Position numbers and translations under genes: made by a program | The notes under the pieces: model-generated | The model's database searches: none | What the model was told of the DNA's origin: nothing | What the model saw: the letters and a program-made list of their open reading frames with translations, nothing else | NCBI RefSeq assembly: GCF_900114385.1 | Contig: NZ_FOSW01000001.1 | Location: 310,001-374,000, forward strand | From: Geodermatophilus ruber | GTDB lineage: Bacteria > Actinomycetota > Actinomycetes > Mycobacteriales > Geodermatophilaceae | Length of the DNA stretch: 64,000 bases | Direction of reading: 5' to 3' | In this document: piece by piece, positions 47,738 through 56,482 of the stretch | Layout of the letters: each line of letters opens with the position of its first letter | How positions within the stretch are numbered: position 1 is the first letter of the stretch

Positions 47738-47920
47738 CAGCTCACGCGCGCCGCGCAGCTGCCGCAGCGGGCAGGGAGATCGCGGGTGAGGTCACGAGCG
47801 TTGGGCATTCCCTTTGCAGGCGACCCGTAGTCCCGTCGTCCTGGATGCAGCTCGAAGTGGCACTCGGTACGCCCGACGACTGGCGCCGATCCGGGTGACC
47901 GGTCGCGCATAGGCGGACCC

Positions 47921-48601
47921 TCACCGTGCGGTTGCGGACCGCGGCTCCTCGACAGGTCCCGCCGCGAACACCAGCGAGGCGACGAGGAACCACACGATGC
48001 CGAGCAGACCCATCAGCCCGGCGGGGCCGACCGGCAGGAAGGCGACGACGAGCAGCGCCAGCAGCACCACGTTGAACCAGAGGAATGACCGGGGGAAGAC
48101 GCCGTACCGGAGGTGAGCGAGGAGGGTGGCAATCACCATCACCAGCGGCGCCACGGGGAGCTGCTCCGTCGTCACCACGCCGGCGGCGAAGACGCCTCGT
48201 GCGGTGACCGCGTCGTCGGCGGCCTCCAAGCTCGCGAGGACGACGTAGTCGCCGGCGTGCCGGAGGGCCACCATGACGTAGAGCAGGCCACCGGCGACGC
48301 CGATGACGGCGACCCACTCGGATGCCCGTCGGAACTGGAGCCAGACCGACCCGAGGAAGACCGCGGCCGACACCGCGCCCAGCGTGATGATCACCGCTCC
48401 GAGGCTCAGCTCCCCCGCGTGCTCTCGGAGCGCCTGCACCAGTGCCAGGTCGGACAGGGAGGCGTCGATCCCGTTCCCGCTCACGTCCGCGATGAAGTCA
48501 CCGGCCACGAGGAGGACGACCGACGCCGCCCCTGTGAGCGCCACGACTCGCTCGAGCCGTCCCGCGCGCCGGACCTGAGGAGGTGCGGTCTCATCGGCCA
48601 T
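47921..48601 (-). CDS. integral membrane protein of unknown function
   Basis: A 226-residue protein with about six hydrophobic helices (VVALTGAASVVLLVAGDFIA; LGAVIITLGAVSAAVFLGSV; VAVIGVAGGLLYVMVAL; VAPLVMVIATLLAHL; FNVVLLALLVVAFL; GLLGIVWFLVASLVFA). The ATG at 48601 follows AGGAG at seven bases and is preferred to a GTG 15 bases upstream. I see no catalytic motif. DUF4386-type proteins have a similar layout, but I cannot claim membership. It stands alone. Confidence 0.7.
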   Translation of the reverse strand: MADETAPPQVRRAGRLERVVALTGAASVVLLVAGDFIADVSGNGIDASLSDLALVQALREHAGELSLGAVIITLGAVSAAVFLGSVWLQFRRASEWVAVIGVAGGLLYVMVALRHAGDYVVLASLEAADDAVTARGVFAAGVVTTEQLPVAPLVMVIATLLAHLRYGVFPRSFLWFNVVLLALLVVAFLPVGPAGLMGLLGIVWFLVASLVFAAGPVEEPRSATAR

Positions 48602-48999
48602 GACGACTCCTGCCACCGGAGCGGGTCCTGGGCGGCCGCGGGCCCGACCGCGCGGCGGAGCGTACTGGGCCGAGGCGGATCAGGGCGGGCTCAAGCCCGC
48701 CGAACCGGAGCGGGCACTGGTCCCGCAGGGGGCGCGACGGAGGTCGCAGACGTCAGGGACACCCCTTCCTTGGCACTCGCCCATAGGAGTGCGGGGTGTG
48801 GTGGGTTATCGCTTGACGAAGTCGGGGCACCCTCGGTTCTGAGAGTCCAGCAGGCGTGCGGCCTTGACCGCGTGCGGTCACGCACGTGTGACACGCTGAG
48901 CGCCGACCGACCGGCCGGACGGGTGCGCAGGTCGCGCCCCCGGTCGACCGCGCGGGTCCCGTCACTCGCTCCCGACCCACCGCCGAGCGGGAGGTTCCG
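48602..48999. other. 398-base intergenic region
   Basis: No supported gene. Near its middle an imperfect palindrome (GTCAC-N6-GTGAC at 48877-48892) overlaps a TTGACC hexamer, and could be a regulator site for the following methyltransferase gene. GGGAGG before 49000 is that gene's ribosome site. Confidence 0.4.
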
Positions 49000-49800
49000 G
49001 TGTCCGCACCCCCGTCGCCGGCCGTCCGTGCCGACGTCGTCACCCGCCTCCGCGGTGCGGGCTGCGTCTTCGCCGAGGACGAGGCGGAGCTGCTGCTCGC
49101 CACCGCCGCCACACCGGCCGAGCTCGACACCCTGGTCGCCCGCCGGGTCGCCGGCGAGCCGCTGGAGCTGATCGTGGGCTGGGCGGAGTTCTGCGGCCTG
49201 CGCATCGCCGTGGCGCCCGGGGTCTTCGTCCCCCGCCGCCGCACCGGCTTCCTCGTCGGGCGGGCGGCCGCGCTGCTGCGCGGGGCCGGCTCCCCCGTTG
49301 TCGTCGACCTCTGCTGCGGCACCGGCGCGGTGGGCGTCGCGCTCGCCACCGCCGTCGGCGGGGCCGAGCTGCACGCCGCCGACATCGACCCCGTCGCGGT
49401 GCGCTGCGCCCGGGCCAATGTCGCGGCGGTGGGCGGCCGGGTCTACGCGGGCGACCTGTACGACGCGCTGCCGGAGCCGCTGGCCGGGCGCGTGGACGTG
49501 GTGGTGGCCAACGCACCCTACGTGCCCGCCGCGGAGATCCCGCTCATGCCGCCGGAGGCCCGGGACCACGAGCCGCGGACGGCCCTCGACGGTGGCGCCG
49601 ACGGCCTGGACGTGCAGCGTCGGGTCGCCACCGGGGCGCTGCGCTGGCTGACCCCCGGCGGCGCCCTGCTCATCGAGACGAGCGCCCGCCAGGCACCGCG
49701 GACGAGAGACGCCGTCATCGCCGGGGGCCTGCGGGCGGAGATCGCCCGCTCCGCCGACCTGGACGCCACCGTCGTGATCGGGAGGTCACCCGACCACTGA
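49000..49800 (+). CDS. PrmC-like protein (glutamine-N5) methyltransferase, unknown target
   Basis: A 266-residue SAM-dependent methyltransferase. The SAM site is VVDLCCGTGAVGVALA. The substrate motif is NAPYVP, where true PrmC/HemK enzymes have NPPY; this variant defines a related actinobacterial group whose target is unknown. VPRRRTGFLVGRA precedes the SAM site as in PrmC. The start is GTG at 49000 after GGGAGG. Release-factor methylation is unlikely to be its job if a normal PrmC exists elsewhere in the genome. Confidence 0.82.
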   Translation: MSAPPSPAVRADVVTRLRGAGCVFAEDEAELLLATAATPAELDTLVARRVAGEPLELIVGWAEFCGLRIAVAPGVFVPRRRTGFLVGRAAALLRGAGSPVVVDLCCGTGAVGVALATAVGGAELHAADIDPVAVRCARANVAAVGGRVYAGDLYDALPEPLAGRVDVVVANAPYVPAAEIPLMPPEARDHEPRTALDGGADGLDVQRRVATGALRWLTPGGALLIETSARQAPRTRDAVIAGGLRAEIARSADLDATVVIGRSPDH

Positions 49801-49892
49801 GCAGCGATCCGTGTTCGTCAGATCACTGTGCGTTACGGCACGCTCGGTAATGAATCGGAACGGGTCAGTAACGCCCCCGCCAGGGGGCACCC

Positions 49893-49906
49893 GGGCCCTT
49901 GGTCCC
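49893..49906. promoter_or_regulatory. DosR-like palindrome upstream of the stress operon
   Basis: GGGCCCTTGGTCCC fits GGGNCCWWGGNCCC and agrees with the mycobacterial DosR core GGGACTWWAGTCCC at 11 of 14 positions. It ends 35 bases before the universal stress gene's ATG. Confidence 0.6.
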
Positions 49907-49941
49907 TGCCGCCCCCCGAGGGAGAGCGCCACGATCGTGGC

Positions 49942-50475
49942 ATGACCGACGGACACCGGTTCAGCAGCGAGCCGGACGAGCACGACCCCTCCGGCGCCTC
50001 CGCCGACGAAGGGGCCTCCGGCGGTGTGCCGCTGCGGCCGGTCGAGTCGGTCCGCCTGCCTCCCCTCCTCCCCCGGCGGCAGCACCCCTGGCTGATCGTG
50101 GACCTCGACGACTCGCCGCGCAGCCACGGCGCCCTGGTGTGGGCGCTGCGCGAGGCCGCCCGCCGGGAGGCAACCGTCGTCGCCGTCGCCGTCATGGACG
50201 AGGCGGACGACGATCCGCTCGGCTTTCTGTCCCGCCACGCCCGGCGCACCCCGACAGTCGCCCTCGAGCGGCTCGAGGCCCAGGTCCTGCGGGCGATCGC
50301 CGAGACCGGGGTCATCGGCCGCACCCGGACCGCGGTCCTCGACCGGCCGATCTTCGAGGCGCTGACCGGAGCCGCCCACGGCGCCGACCTGGTGGTCGTG
50401 AACTCCGGGGGGAAGGCGCTGCTGCGGCACGCCGTTCCGCGCCCGCCCACCCGCCGCCTGGCCCGCGGCGCCTGA
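49942..50475 (+). CDS. universal stress protein family protein
   Basis: A 177-residue protein with a charged 50-residue N-terminus and then a UspA-type domain (HPWLIVDLDDSPRSHGALVW, ATVVAVAVMDE, and the C-terminal GADLVVVNSGG). The ATP-binding G-2X-G-9X-G motif is not obvious, so nucleotide binding is doubtful. ATG 49942 is chosen; an earlier frame start lies before the putative operator. The stop and the kinase ATG share one base (TGATG). In actinobacteria such genes are typical DosR targets under low oxygen or nitric oxide. Confidence 0.75.
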   Translation: MTDGHRFSSEPDEHDPSGASADEGASGGVPLRPVESVRLPPLLPRRQHPWLIVDLDDSPRSHGALVWALREAARREATVVAVAVMDEADDDPLGFLSRHARRTPTVALERLEAQVLRAIAETGVIGRTRTAVLDRPIFEALTGAAHGADLVVVNSGGKALLRHAVPRPPTRRLARGA

Positions 50476-52193
50476 TGGAGGCCGGAATCCCCGCATCCTT
50501 CAGCCCCTACGCAGACCCCGGTGGTCGGGCCGTGCCCCCGCCCGACCCCGGGGTCCGGAACTCCACGCCGGCCGCGATCCCCGTGCTCGCCGCCGGCGTG
50601 CAGGCCGCTGCCCGCAGCGCGCACGTGGAGCGGACCCTGCGCGAGATCGTCACCATCGCGGTCGACCGCGCCGACGCGACCTACGGCGCCCTGGGCGTGC
50701 TGCGCAGCGACGGCCGGTCCTTCGACCGGTTCGTCGTCGTCGGGATGGGCGTGGAGGACCAGCAACGCATCGGCCGGTTCCCCACCGGGAACGGCGTCCT
50801 CGGGTTGCTGATCCAGAAGCCGGTCCCGCTGCGCCTCGACGACCTCACCGCGCACCCGGCCGCCGTCGGCCTGCCGCCCGGTCACCCTCCGATGCACACC
50901 TTCCTCGGCGTTCCGGTGCGGGTCCGCGGGCGGGTCTTCGGACACCTCTACCTCACCGAGAAGCGCACCGGCGAGCCGTTCAGCGCGGCCGACGAGGAGG
51001 TGATCTCCGGCCTGTGCGACGCGGCCGGCCTGGCGATCGAGGGCGCCCGGCGGGTCGAGCGGGCCGAGCACCGGCGCGCGTGGGCCCAGGCCGGGAGCGA
51101 CATCGCCACCGCGCTGCTGTCCGGCGCCGACCCGGACAGCGTGCTGCGGTCGATCGCCCAACGGGTCGCCTTCCTCGCCTCGGCCGATGTCGCAGGCGTC
51201 CTGGTGCCCACCCCGGGGGACGCCGACTCGCTGACCGTGGTCGCCGCCGTCGGCCTGGACGAGGAGATCGTCCACGGCCTGCGGGTGCCCCTGATCGACA
51301 GCCAGCTGGGCGTCGCGCACCGGTCCGGCGTCCCCCGGCTGCTCGTGGACGCCACCTCCCAGGCCCCGGGCGGGAAGCGCGCCCCGGTGCTCGGCGAGCT
51401 GGTCGCCGGCTACGGCCCGGCCCTGTTCATCCCGCTCGGCGGCGGGCCGGCGCTCGGCACGGTCGTGGCGATGCGGCTGCGCGGCCGGCCCCCGTTCGAG
51501 CCCGACACCCTGGAGCTGGCCGCGGCCTTCGCCGGCCAGGCCGCCGTCGCCCTCGAGCTGGCCCGCACCCAGCAGCGCGAGCGCCGGTTGCAGGTCGAGG
51601 CCGATCGCGACCGCATCGCCCGCGATCTGCACGACCACGTCGTCCAGCGCATCTTCGCCACGGGCCTCGCGCTGGACCGGATCAGCCGGTCGCTGGAGGA
51701 GACCCAGCCGGAGGTCGCTGCGCGGCTCGCCGAGCGCGTGGACGAGCTCGACGACACGATCGCCCGCATCCGTTCGGCGATCTTCGAGCTCCACCAGGCC
51801 GAGGACGGCTCCCCGACCGCGGTGCGCCGGCGCATCTCCGACGTGGTCCGGTCGATCACCGACGGCCACGGGCTGCTGCCCGACGTGCGCCTGCGCAGCA
51901 GCGTCGACGACCTGCCGCCCACCCTCGTGACCGACGTCGTCGCCGTCGTGTGCGAGCTGGTCACCAACGTCGTCAAGCACGCCTCCGCGACCCGGGTCAC
52001 CGTCAACGTGAGCGTGGACGGCGAGGTGAGCGTCGTCGTCACCGACGACGGCATCGGGCTCCCGGCGATCACCGTGCGCAGCGGGCTGGCCAATCTCGCC
52101 GACCGGGCCGAGCGGTTCGGCGGGCGGCTGACCGCCTCCACCGGCCCGTCGGGCACCGAGATCCGCTGGGTGGTGCCGCTGCCCCGCCAGTGA
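50475..52193 (+). CDS. GAF-domain histidine kinase, DosS/DevS-like
   Basis: A 572-residue soluble sensor kinase. GAF domain 1 lies at about 45-195 (GHPPMHTFLGVPVRVRGRVF, as in DosS/DosT GAF-A) and GAF domain 2 at about 215-360. A HisKA_3 dimer domain carries the phospho-His386 in RDLHDHVVQ, and the HATPase has ELVTNVVKHA and DDGIGL. In DosS, GAF-A binds heme and senses O2, NO or CO. His137 and His141 are possible ligands here, but I cannot decide. It converges on the response regulator gene with only six bases between stops. Confidence 0.88.
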   Translation: MEAGIPASFSPYADPGGRAVPPPDPGVRNSTPAAIPVLAAGVQAAARSAHVERTLREIVTIAVDRADATYGALGVLRSDGRSFDRFVVVGMGVEDQQRIGRFPTGNGVLGLLIQKPVPLRLDDLTAHPAAVGLPPGHPPMHTFLGVPVRVRGRVFGHLYLTEKRTGEPFSAADEEVISGLCDAAGLAIEGARRVERAEHRRAWAQAGSDIATALLSGADPDSVLRSIAQRVAFLASADVAGVLVPTPGDADSLTVVAAVGLDEEIVHGLRVPLIDSQLGVAHRSGVPRLLVDATSQAPGGKRAPVLGELVAGYGPALFIPLGGGPALGTVVAMRLRGRPPFEPDTLELAAAFAGQAAVALELARTQQRERRLQVEADRDRIARDLHDHVVQRIFATGLALDRISRSLEETQPEVAARLAERVDELDDTIARIRSAIFELHQAEDGSPTAVRRRISDVVRSITDGHGLLPDVRLRSSVDDLPPTLVTDVVAVVCELVTNVVKHASATRVTVNVSVDGEVSVVVTDDGIGLPAITVRSGLANLADRAERFGGRLTASTGPSGTEIRWVVPLPRQ

Positions 52194-52199
52194 CGGCCC

Positions 52200-52865
52200 T
52201 CAGCTCGACGGGCCCGGGCGGTCCCGCAGCTCGGTGGCCAGGATGGCGGCCTGGGTGCGCCGCTCGAGGCCCAGCTTGGCCAGCAGGTGGCTGGTGTAGT
52301 TCTTCACCGTCTTCTCGGCCAGTCCCATCCGGGTCCCGATCTGCCGGTTGGTGAGGCCCTCGCCGATCAGCTTCAGCACCGTCCGCTCCTGGTCGGTGAG
52401 CACGGCCAGCCGCCGGTCCTGCTCGGCCGGGCGCCGGCGGCGCTCCTCCCCGCCGACCGAGCCGGCCTCCGGGCCGAAGAGCGTGCCCCCGCCGGCGACG
52501 GTGCGCACGGCGGAGACCAGCGCCGAGCCGCGCACCTGCTTGAGCAGGTAGCCGGAGGCGCCGGCAGCCAGCGCCGAGGAGACCGCCTCCTCGTCGGAGT
52601 AGCTGGTCAGCACCAGGCAGCGCAGCCCGGGCACCTGCTCGCGCAGCCGGCGGCAGACGTCGGCGCCGTCCCCGTCGGGCAGCCGCATGTCCACGACGGT
52701 GACGTCGGGCCGGACGGCGGGGACCCGGGCCAGCGCCTCGACGACCGAGCCCGCCTCGCCCACCACGCGGATGCCGGGATCGTCCTCGAGGAGCTCGGCC
52801 ACGCCCCGGCGCACCACCTCGTGGTCGTCGACGAGGAAGACCCGCACCGCGACATCCGGCTCCAC
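52200..52865 (-). CDS. NarL/FixJ-type response regulator, DosR/DevR-like
   Basis: A 221-residue regulator. The receiver domain has the acidic pair D13-D14, phospho-acceptor Asp59 ([13 protein letters not shown]) and a YLLKQ lysine. The LuxR-type DNA-binding domain ([20 protein letters not shown], then [14 protein letters not shown]) follows. The GTG at 52865 is taken as start; a GTG ten codons upstream is possible. It is the obvious partner of the convergent GAF kinase, and the GGGNCCWWGGNCCC site before the stress operon is its likely target. Confidence 0.88.
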   Translation of the reverse strand: MEPDVAVRVFLVDDHEVVRRGVAELLEDDPGIRVVGEAGSVVEALARVPAVRPDVTVVDMRLPDGDGADVCRRLREQVPGLRCLVLTSYSDEEAVSSALAAGASGYLLKQVRGSALVSAVRTVAGGGTLFGPEAGSVGGEERRRRPAEQDRRLAVLTDQERTVLKLIGEGLTNRQIGTRMGLAEKTVKNYTSHLLAKLGLERRTQAAILATELRDRPGPSS

Positions 52866-52952
52866 GCAGCACCCCCGACCTGTGACCTGGCGCACGCAGG
52901 CTAGTGGGCCGGCGGGCGGCGTGGGGGCTGTTCCGGAACGGGAGCCGGAGGG

Positions 52953-53978
52953 TCAGGCCGGCAGGAGGAGGGCGGCGTAGAGGGTGAGGCCGGGGCCGAA
53001 CGCCATCGCCACGACCGGGCCGTCGACGTCGGCCAGCTCCTCGAGCACCAGCAGCACCGTCGCCGAGGAGCAGTTGCCGTGCTCGGCCAGCACGTGCCGG
53101 GACGCGGCCAGCTGCTGCTCGGCCAGCCCGAGCTCGTCACGGACGACGTCCAGGATCCGCGGCCCGCCGGGGTGCACCGCCCAGCCCGCGACGTCCCCGG
53201 TCCGCAGCCCGGCGCCGGTGAGCAGCTCGTCGACCACCTCGCCCACGTGCCGGGCCAGCACGTCGGGCACCCGCGGGGAGAGCCCCATGCGGAAACCGAG
53301 GTCGGTCACGTCCCAGGTCATGTGGTCGGCGGTGGACGCGTCGGTGCGGACCACGACGTCGGCCAGCCGCCGCCCCCGCCCGGCGCCGGGCTGCAGCACC
53401 ACGGCGGCCGCGGCGTCGGAGAACAGGGCGTGGGCCACGACCTGCTCGAGGTCGGCCTGCGCCGGCTGCACGTGCAGGCTGGTCAGCTCGCAGCAGAGGA
53501 GGACGGCGGGACGGGACCGGGCGGTGACGTAGTCGCCGGCCGCGGCCAGCCCGGGGATCGCCGCGTAGCAGCCCATGTGGCCGACCAGGAGACGCTGCAA
53601 CCCGGGCGGCATGCCCAGGTCGCCGGCCAGCCGGATGTCCAGACCCGGGGTGGCGTAGCCGGTGCAGGTGGCGACGGCGAACAGGCCGACGTCGCCGGGC
53701 GCGAGGCCCGCGTCGTCCAGCGCCGCGGCCACGGCCTGCTTGCCCAGCGGCAGCGCCTCCTGGAGGTAGCGCTGCATCCGCGCGGCGGTCCCCCAGCCAC
53801 TGATGTCCTCGTCGATCGGGTTGGCCACCGCGTGCCGGCGGCGCACGCCCGAGGCGGCGAAGATGCGCCGGGCCGCCCGCACCCCCGCGTAGTGCCCGGC
53901 GAAGAAGCCCTCCCACAGGTCGTCCTGGTCCAGGGCCGCAGGGAGGGCCGAGCCCGCCCCGGTCACCACGGCGTTCAC
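52953..53978 (-). CDS. type III polyketide synthase (chalcone-synthase-like)
   Basis: A 341-residue homodimeric condensing enzyme that extends an acyl-CoA starter with malonyl-CoA. The catalytic triad is Cys137 (GHMGCYAAIPG), His269 (WAVHPGGPRI) and Asn302 (EHGNCSSATV). The protein is slightly shorter than plant or Streptomyces enzymes (350-390). The start is GTG at 53978. A methyltransferase gene lies 88 bases upstream on the same strand. Products of comparable pairs are alkylresorcinols, alkylpyrones or quinone lipids; the product here is unknown. Confidence 0.92.
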   Translation of the reverse strand: MNAVVTGAGSALPAALDQDDLWEGFFAGHYAGVRAARRIFAASGVRRRHAVANPIDEDISGWGTAARMQRYLQEALPLGKQAVAAALDDAGLAPGDVGLFAVATCTGYATPGLDIRLAGDLGMPPGLQRLLVGHMGCYAAIPGLAAAGDYVTARSRPAVLLCCELTSLHVQPAQADLEQVVAHALFSDAAAAVVLQPGAGRGRRLADVVVRTDASTADHMTWDVTDLGFRMGLSPRVPDVLARHVGEVVDELLTGAGLRTGDVAGWAVHPGGPRILDVVRDELGLAEQQLAASRHVLAEHGNCSSATVLLVLEELADVDGPVVAMAFGPGLTLYAALLLPA

Positions 53979-54066
53979 CAGAGCTCCGGGGCGCTCGGGC
54001 TCGGCGTCATCACCCGACCGTACGGGCAGGTCGGACCCCCCGCCCGGCCGCCGGACGCGGCCGGGC

Positions 54067-54774
54067 TCATCTCTTGCGGCCGTAGCCGGCGAACAGCACC
54101 GCGGTGGTCGGCAGCCGCTTGAGCCGCACCGCCGGCCTCCGGCCCCGCCGCCAGGCGATGGTGTCCCGCAGCGACGGGCGCAACCCCACCAGGTGCAGCT
54201 CCAGCCCCAGCCGGTCCGCGGCCGCCCGCAGGCGGCGGCGGTCGACGAACAGCCGGGGGTCGTGGATGCCCGGGGGCGGGCCGCCGGGCAGGCGCTCGAA
54301 GATGCGCACCGCGATCAGCTCGGCCAGCCGGGTCGCGGCGATCGCGTCGATGACCAGCGTGCCGCCCGGCCGCAGGAGCCGGGCGGCCTCGGCCAGGACG
54401 GCGACGTCGTCCTCGACGTGCTCGAGGATCTCCCCGGCGACGACGACGTCGGCGCACCCGTCGGCCAGCGGCACGGCGAGGACGGAGGCCTGCACCGGCA
54501 GCATCCCGTGGTCGCGGGCGAGCTCGAGGCCGGGCCGCCCGAGGTCGACGCCGACGTGCCGGTAGCCCAGGCGCGCGGCGTGCGGCCCCATCAGCCCGCC
54601 GCCGCAGGCCAGGTCGACCAGCAGCGCCCCCGGGTGCGGCGCCGGCGGGATGTGCTCGGCGCGGGAGGCGGCCAGCCAGTGCAGCATCGCGAAGCCGCCG
54701 CTCGGCTCCCACCACTGGTCGGTGAGCAGGTCGTACTGCGCCGGGTCGTTGCGCCGCAGCTCCCCCGCGGTCAC
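54067..54774 (-). CDS. SAM methyltransferase, UbiG-like
   Basis: A 235-residue class I methyltransferase. SAM motif I is LVDLACGGGLMGPHAARLGY, followed by GVDLGRPGLELARDHG and the post-motif region GEILEHVEDDVAVLAEAARL as in UbiG-type O-methyltransferases. The N-terminal YDLLTDQWWEPSGGFAMLHW also matches that group. The start is GTG at 54774. As first gene of a pair with the type III polyketide synthase, it probably methylates a phenolic hydroxyl of that enzyme's product. Confidence 0.85.
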   Translation of the reverse strand: MTAGELRRNDPAQYDLLTDQWWEPSGGFAMLHWLAASRAEHIPPAPHPGALLVDLACGGGLMGPHAARLGYRHVGVDLGRPGLELARDHGMLPVQASVLAVPLADGCADVVVAGEILEHVEDDVAVLAEAARLLRPGGTLVIDAIAATRLAELIAVRIFERLPGGPPPGIHDPRLFVDRRRLRAAADRLGLELHLVGLRPSLRDTIAWRRGRRPAVRLKRLPTTAVLFAGYGRKR

Positions 54775-54891
54775 GGCGCCGGAACGCTTTCCCGGGGCGG
54801 GGCGGTGGTCACCGCGCCATGATCGCGGGGCGCGGCGGCGTCGGCATCTGGTACTGCTGGGGCCCCGCCGCCCCCCGCCCCGGAGGTCCCC

Positions 54892-55815
54892 GTGTCCGTC
54901 ACCGTCGTCGGCAGCCTCAACGAGGACGTGCTCGTGCGTGTGCGGCGGCTGCCCGGCCGCGGCGAGACCGTCATCGGTCTCGACACCGTGCTCGCGCCGG
55001 GTGGCAAGGGGGCCAACCAGGCGGCCGCCGCCGGCCGGCTGGTTCCCGGCGTGGCCATGGTCGGGCGGGTCGGTGCGGATCCGGCCGGCGACCGGCAGCT
55101 GGCCGCGCTGACCCTGGCCGGCGTCGACGTCACGCACGTGGACCGCGCCCCGGAGGCGCCCACCGGCAGCGCCACCATCCCGGTCGAGGAGGACAGCGGG
55201 GAGAACCTCATCGTCGTGGTGCCCGGCGCCAACGCCGAGCTGCAGCCGTGGGACGCCGAGGTGGAGCCGGTCCGCCGGGCGGAGGTGGTGCTGCTGCAGC
55301 TGGAGGTGCCCCTGGCGACGGTGGCCGCAGCCGCGGCGGCCGCCACCGGCATCGTCGTCCTGACCCCCGCCCCGCCGCGGCCGCTGTCCGCGGAGCTGCT
55401 GGCGCGGGTCGACGTGCTCGTGCCGAACGAGCACGAGCTGGTGCAGCTGACCGGCGCGGAACCCGGCGAGCGGACCGCGGCGGAGCTGGTGCAGCTGGCC
55501 CGCTCGCTGGGGCCGCGCACCGTCGTGGTCACCCTCGGCGCCCGCGGGGCGCTGCTGGTGCCCGACGGCGGCCCGGCGCTGCTGCAGGCCCCGCCGCCGG
55601 TGCGCGCCGTGGACACCACCGGCGCGGGGGACTGCTTCTCCGGCGCCCTGGCCGCCGCCCTCTCCGGAGGTGCTGCGCTGCCCGAGGCGGTCGGGTCCGC
55701 CGTCACCGCCGCGGCGCTGTCCACGACCGGCCCCGGCGCCCGCGGCGCGCTCCCCGACGCGGCGGCGGTGGCCGCCCTGCGGCCGCACCTGCCGGCGGCC
55801 ACCGCCGTGGGGTGA
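54892..55815 (+). CDS. ribokinase-like PfkB-family carbohydrate kinase
   Basis: A 307-residue sugar kinase. The substrate-binding GGKGANQAAAAGRL is at about 38-51 and VVVTLGARGALLV precedes the catalytic DTTGAGDCFSGAL, where the second Asp is the general base. The order and length match ribokinase. The start is GTG at 54892 with GGAGG upstream, divergent from the methyltransferase. The sugar is not certain: ribose is the default. No ribose transporter is adjacent, though an orphan sugar-type ABC pair lies at 14.8-16.7 kb. Confidence 0.87.
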   Translation: MSVTVVGSLNEDVLVRVRRLPGRGETVIGLDTVLAPGGKGANQAAAAGRLVPGVAMVGRVGADPAGDRQLAALTLAGVDVTHVDRAPEAPTGSATIPVEEDSGENLIVVVPGANAELQPWDAEVEPVRRAEVVLLQLEVPLATVAAAAAAATGIVVLTPAPPRPLSAELLARVDVLVPNEHELVQLTGAEPGERTAAELVQLARSLGPRTVVVTLGARGALLVPDGGPALLQAPPPVRAVDTTGAGDCFSGALAAALSGGAALPEAVGSAVTAAALSTTGPGARGALPDAAAVAALRPHLPAATAVG

Positions 55816-55892
55816 ACCCCGGGGCTGCGTGGTTGGGCGGTGGGCTTTCCGGGCACCCCCGCCGGCGAGCGACCGGCCGAGGAGGACCCGCG

Positions 55893-56042
55893 ATGACCGA
55901 ACCGGGGCGCACGCCGCACACCGCCGAGCGGGCCGAGGGGGACCCGCCGGAGGACCACGAGGCCGGCGGCCGCACGCCGCACCCGGAGGACCCGGCCGAG
56001 GGCGGGGACGTCGAGCCGGGCGCCGAGCACGAGGCTCCCTGA
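55893..56042 (+). CDS. small acidic hydrophilic protein
   Basis: A 49-residue protein starting at ATG 55893 with GAGGAGGA upstream. It is rich in Glu, Pro, Gly and His, has no hydrophobic segment, and shows an internal repeat (GRTPHTAERAEGDPPEDHEA and GRTPHPEDPAEGGDVEPGAE). It is probably disordered. I do not recognise a family. It follows the ribokinase gene by 77 bases, and the good ribosome site supports translation. Confidence 0.55.
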   Translation: MTEPGRTPHTAERAEGDPPEDHEAGGRTPHPEDPAEGGDVEPGAEHEAP

Positions 56043-56168
56043 CACCCCTGCTCTCCGCGGGACGAGGCACCGGGCCTTGCGCAGCGTGACGAACCTCTCA
56101 CCCGTTCGGCTACAGATCACTGGTTCGGGGCTGTTTCAGCGCCACCCCCGCGGGGGACGCTGGGCGCC

Positions 56169-56309
56169 ATGGAGGACACGCAGCGCGATTACCGAGTAGC
56201 CGCCGACACCACGACCGAGGGCCGGGGGGACGAGACGGAGGCCCCCGAGGCCTCCGCGGTGCCGCTGGCGCGGCTGCTGGCCAACCCCCGCCGGGTGCGC
56301 CGGGACTGA
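56169..56309 (+). CDS. small hypothetical protein
   Basis: A 46-residue frame MEDTQRDYRVAADTTTEG with an acidic middle and a basic end (ARLLANPRRVRRD). GGGGGA lies about 13 bases upstream, a mediocre ribosome site. No family is recognised. A structured 58-base region follows its stop. It could be a genuine short protein or a chance frame. Confidence 0.4.
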   Translation: MEDTQRDYRVAADTTTEGRGDETEAPEASAVPLARLLANPRRVRRD

Positions 56310-56316
56310 CGCCCAC

Positions 56317-56374
56317 GGGGATCGGAGAGGTCGCCGGGCGGTCACGCGTCGCCACACCAGCCTCACCGATCCCC
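56317..56374. terminator. branched hairpin between the small gene and the TetR gene
   Basis: GGGGATCGG at 56317-56325 pairs with CCGATCCCC at 56366-56374. Inside, GGCG at 56337-56340 pairs with CGCC at 56350-56353. It may end the upstream transcript or be a structured leader of the TetR gene, whose start is 109 bases downstream. Confidence 0.45.
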
Positions 56375-56482
56375 GGCGCCCCGGGCTGCCCGGCCGCCTC
56401 TCGTTACTCAGCGCAACCATCCGCCGGGTGATCCCGGCGTGCCGCGAACTGCTCCGTCACGGGCTGATGCACCATCGCCGAC

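Noticed and set aside
48600..48842. Plus-strand frame of 80 codons
   Set aside because: It starts opposite the start of the membrane protein gene, lacks a ribosome site and has no recognisable domain.
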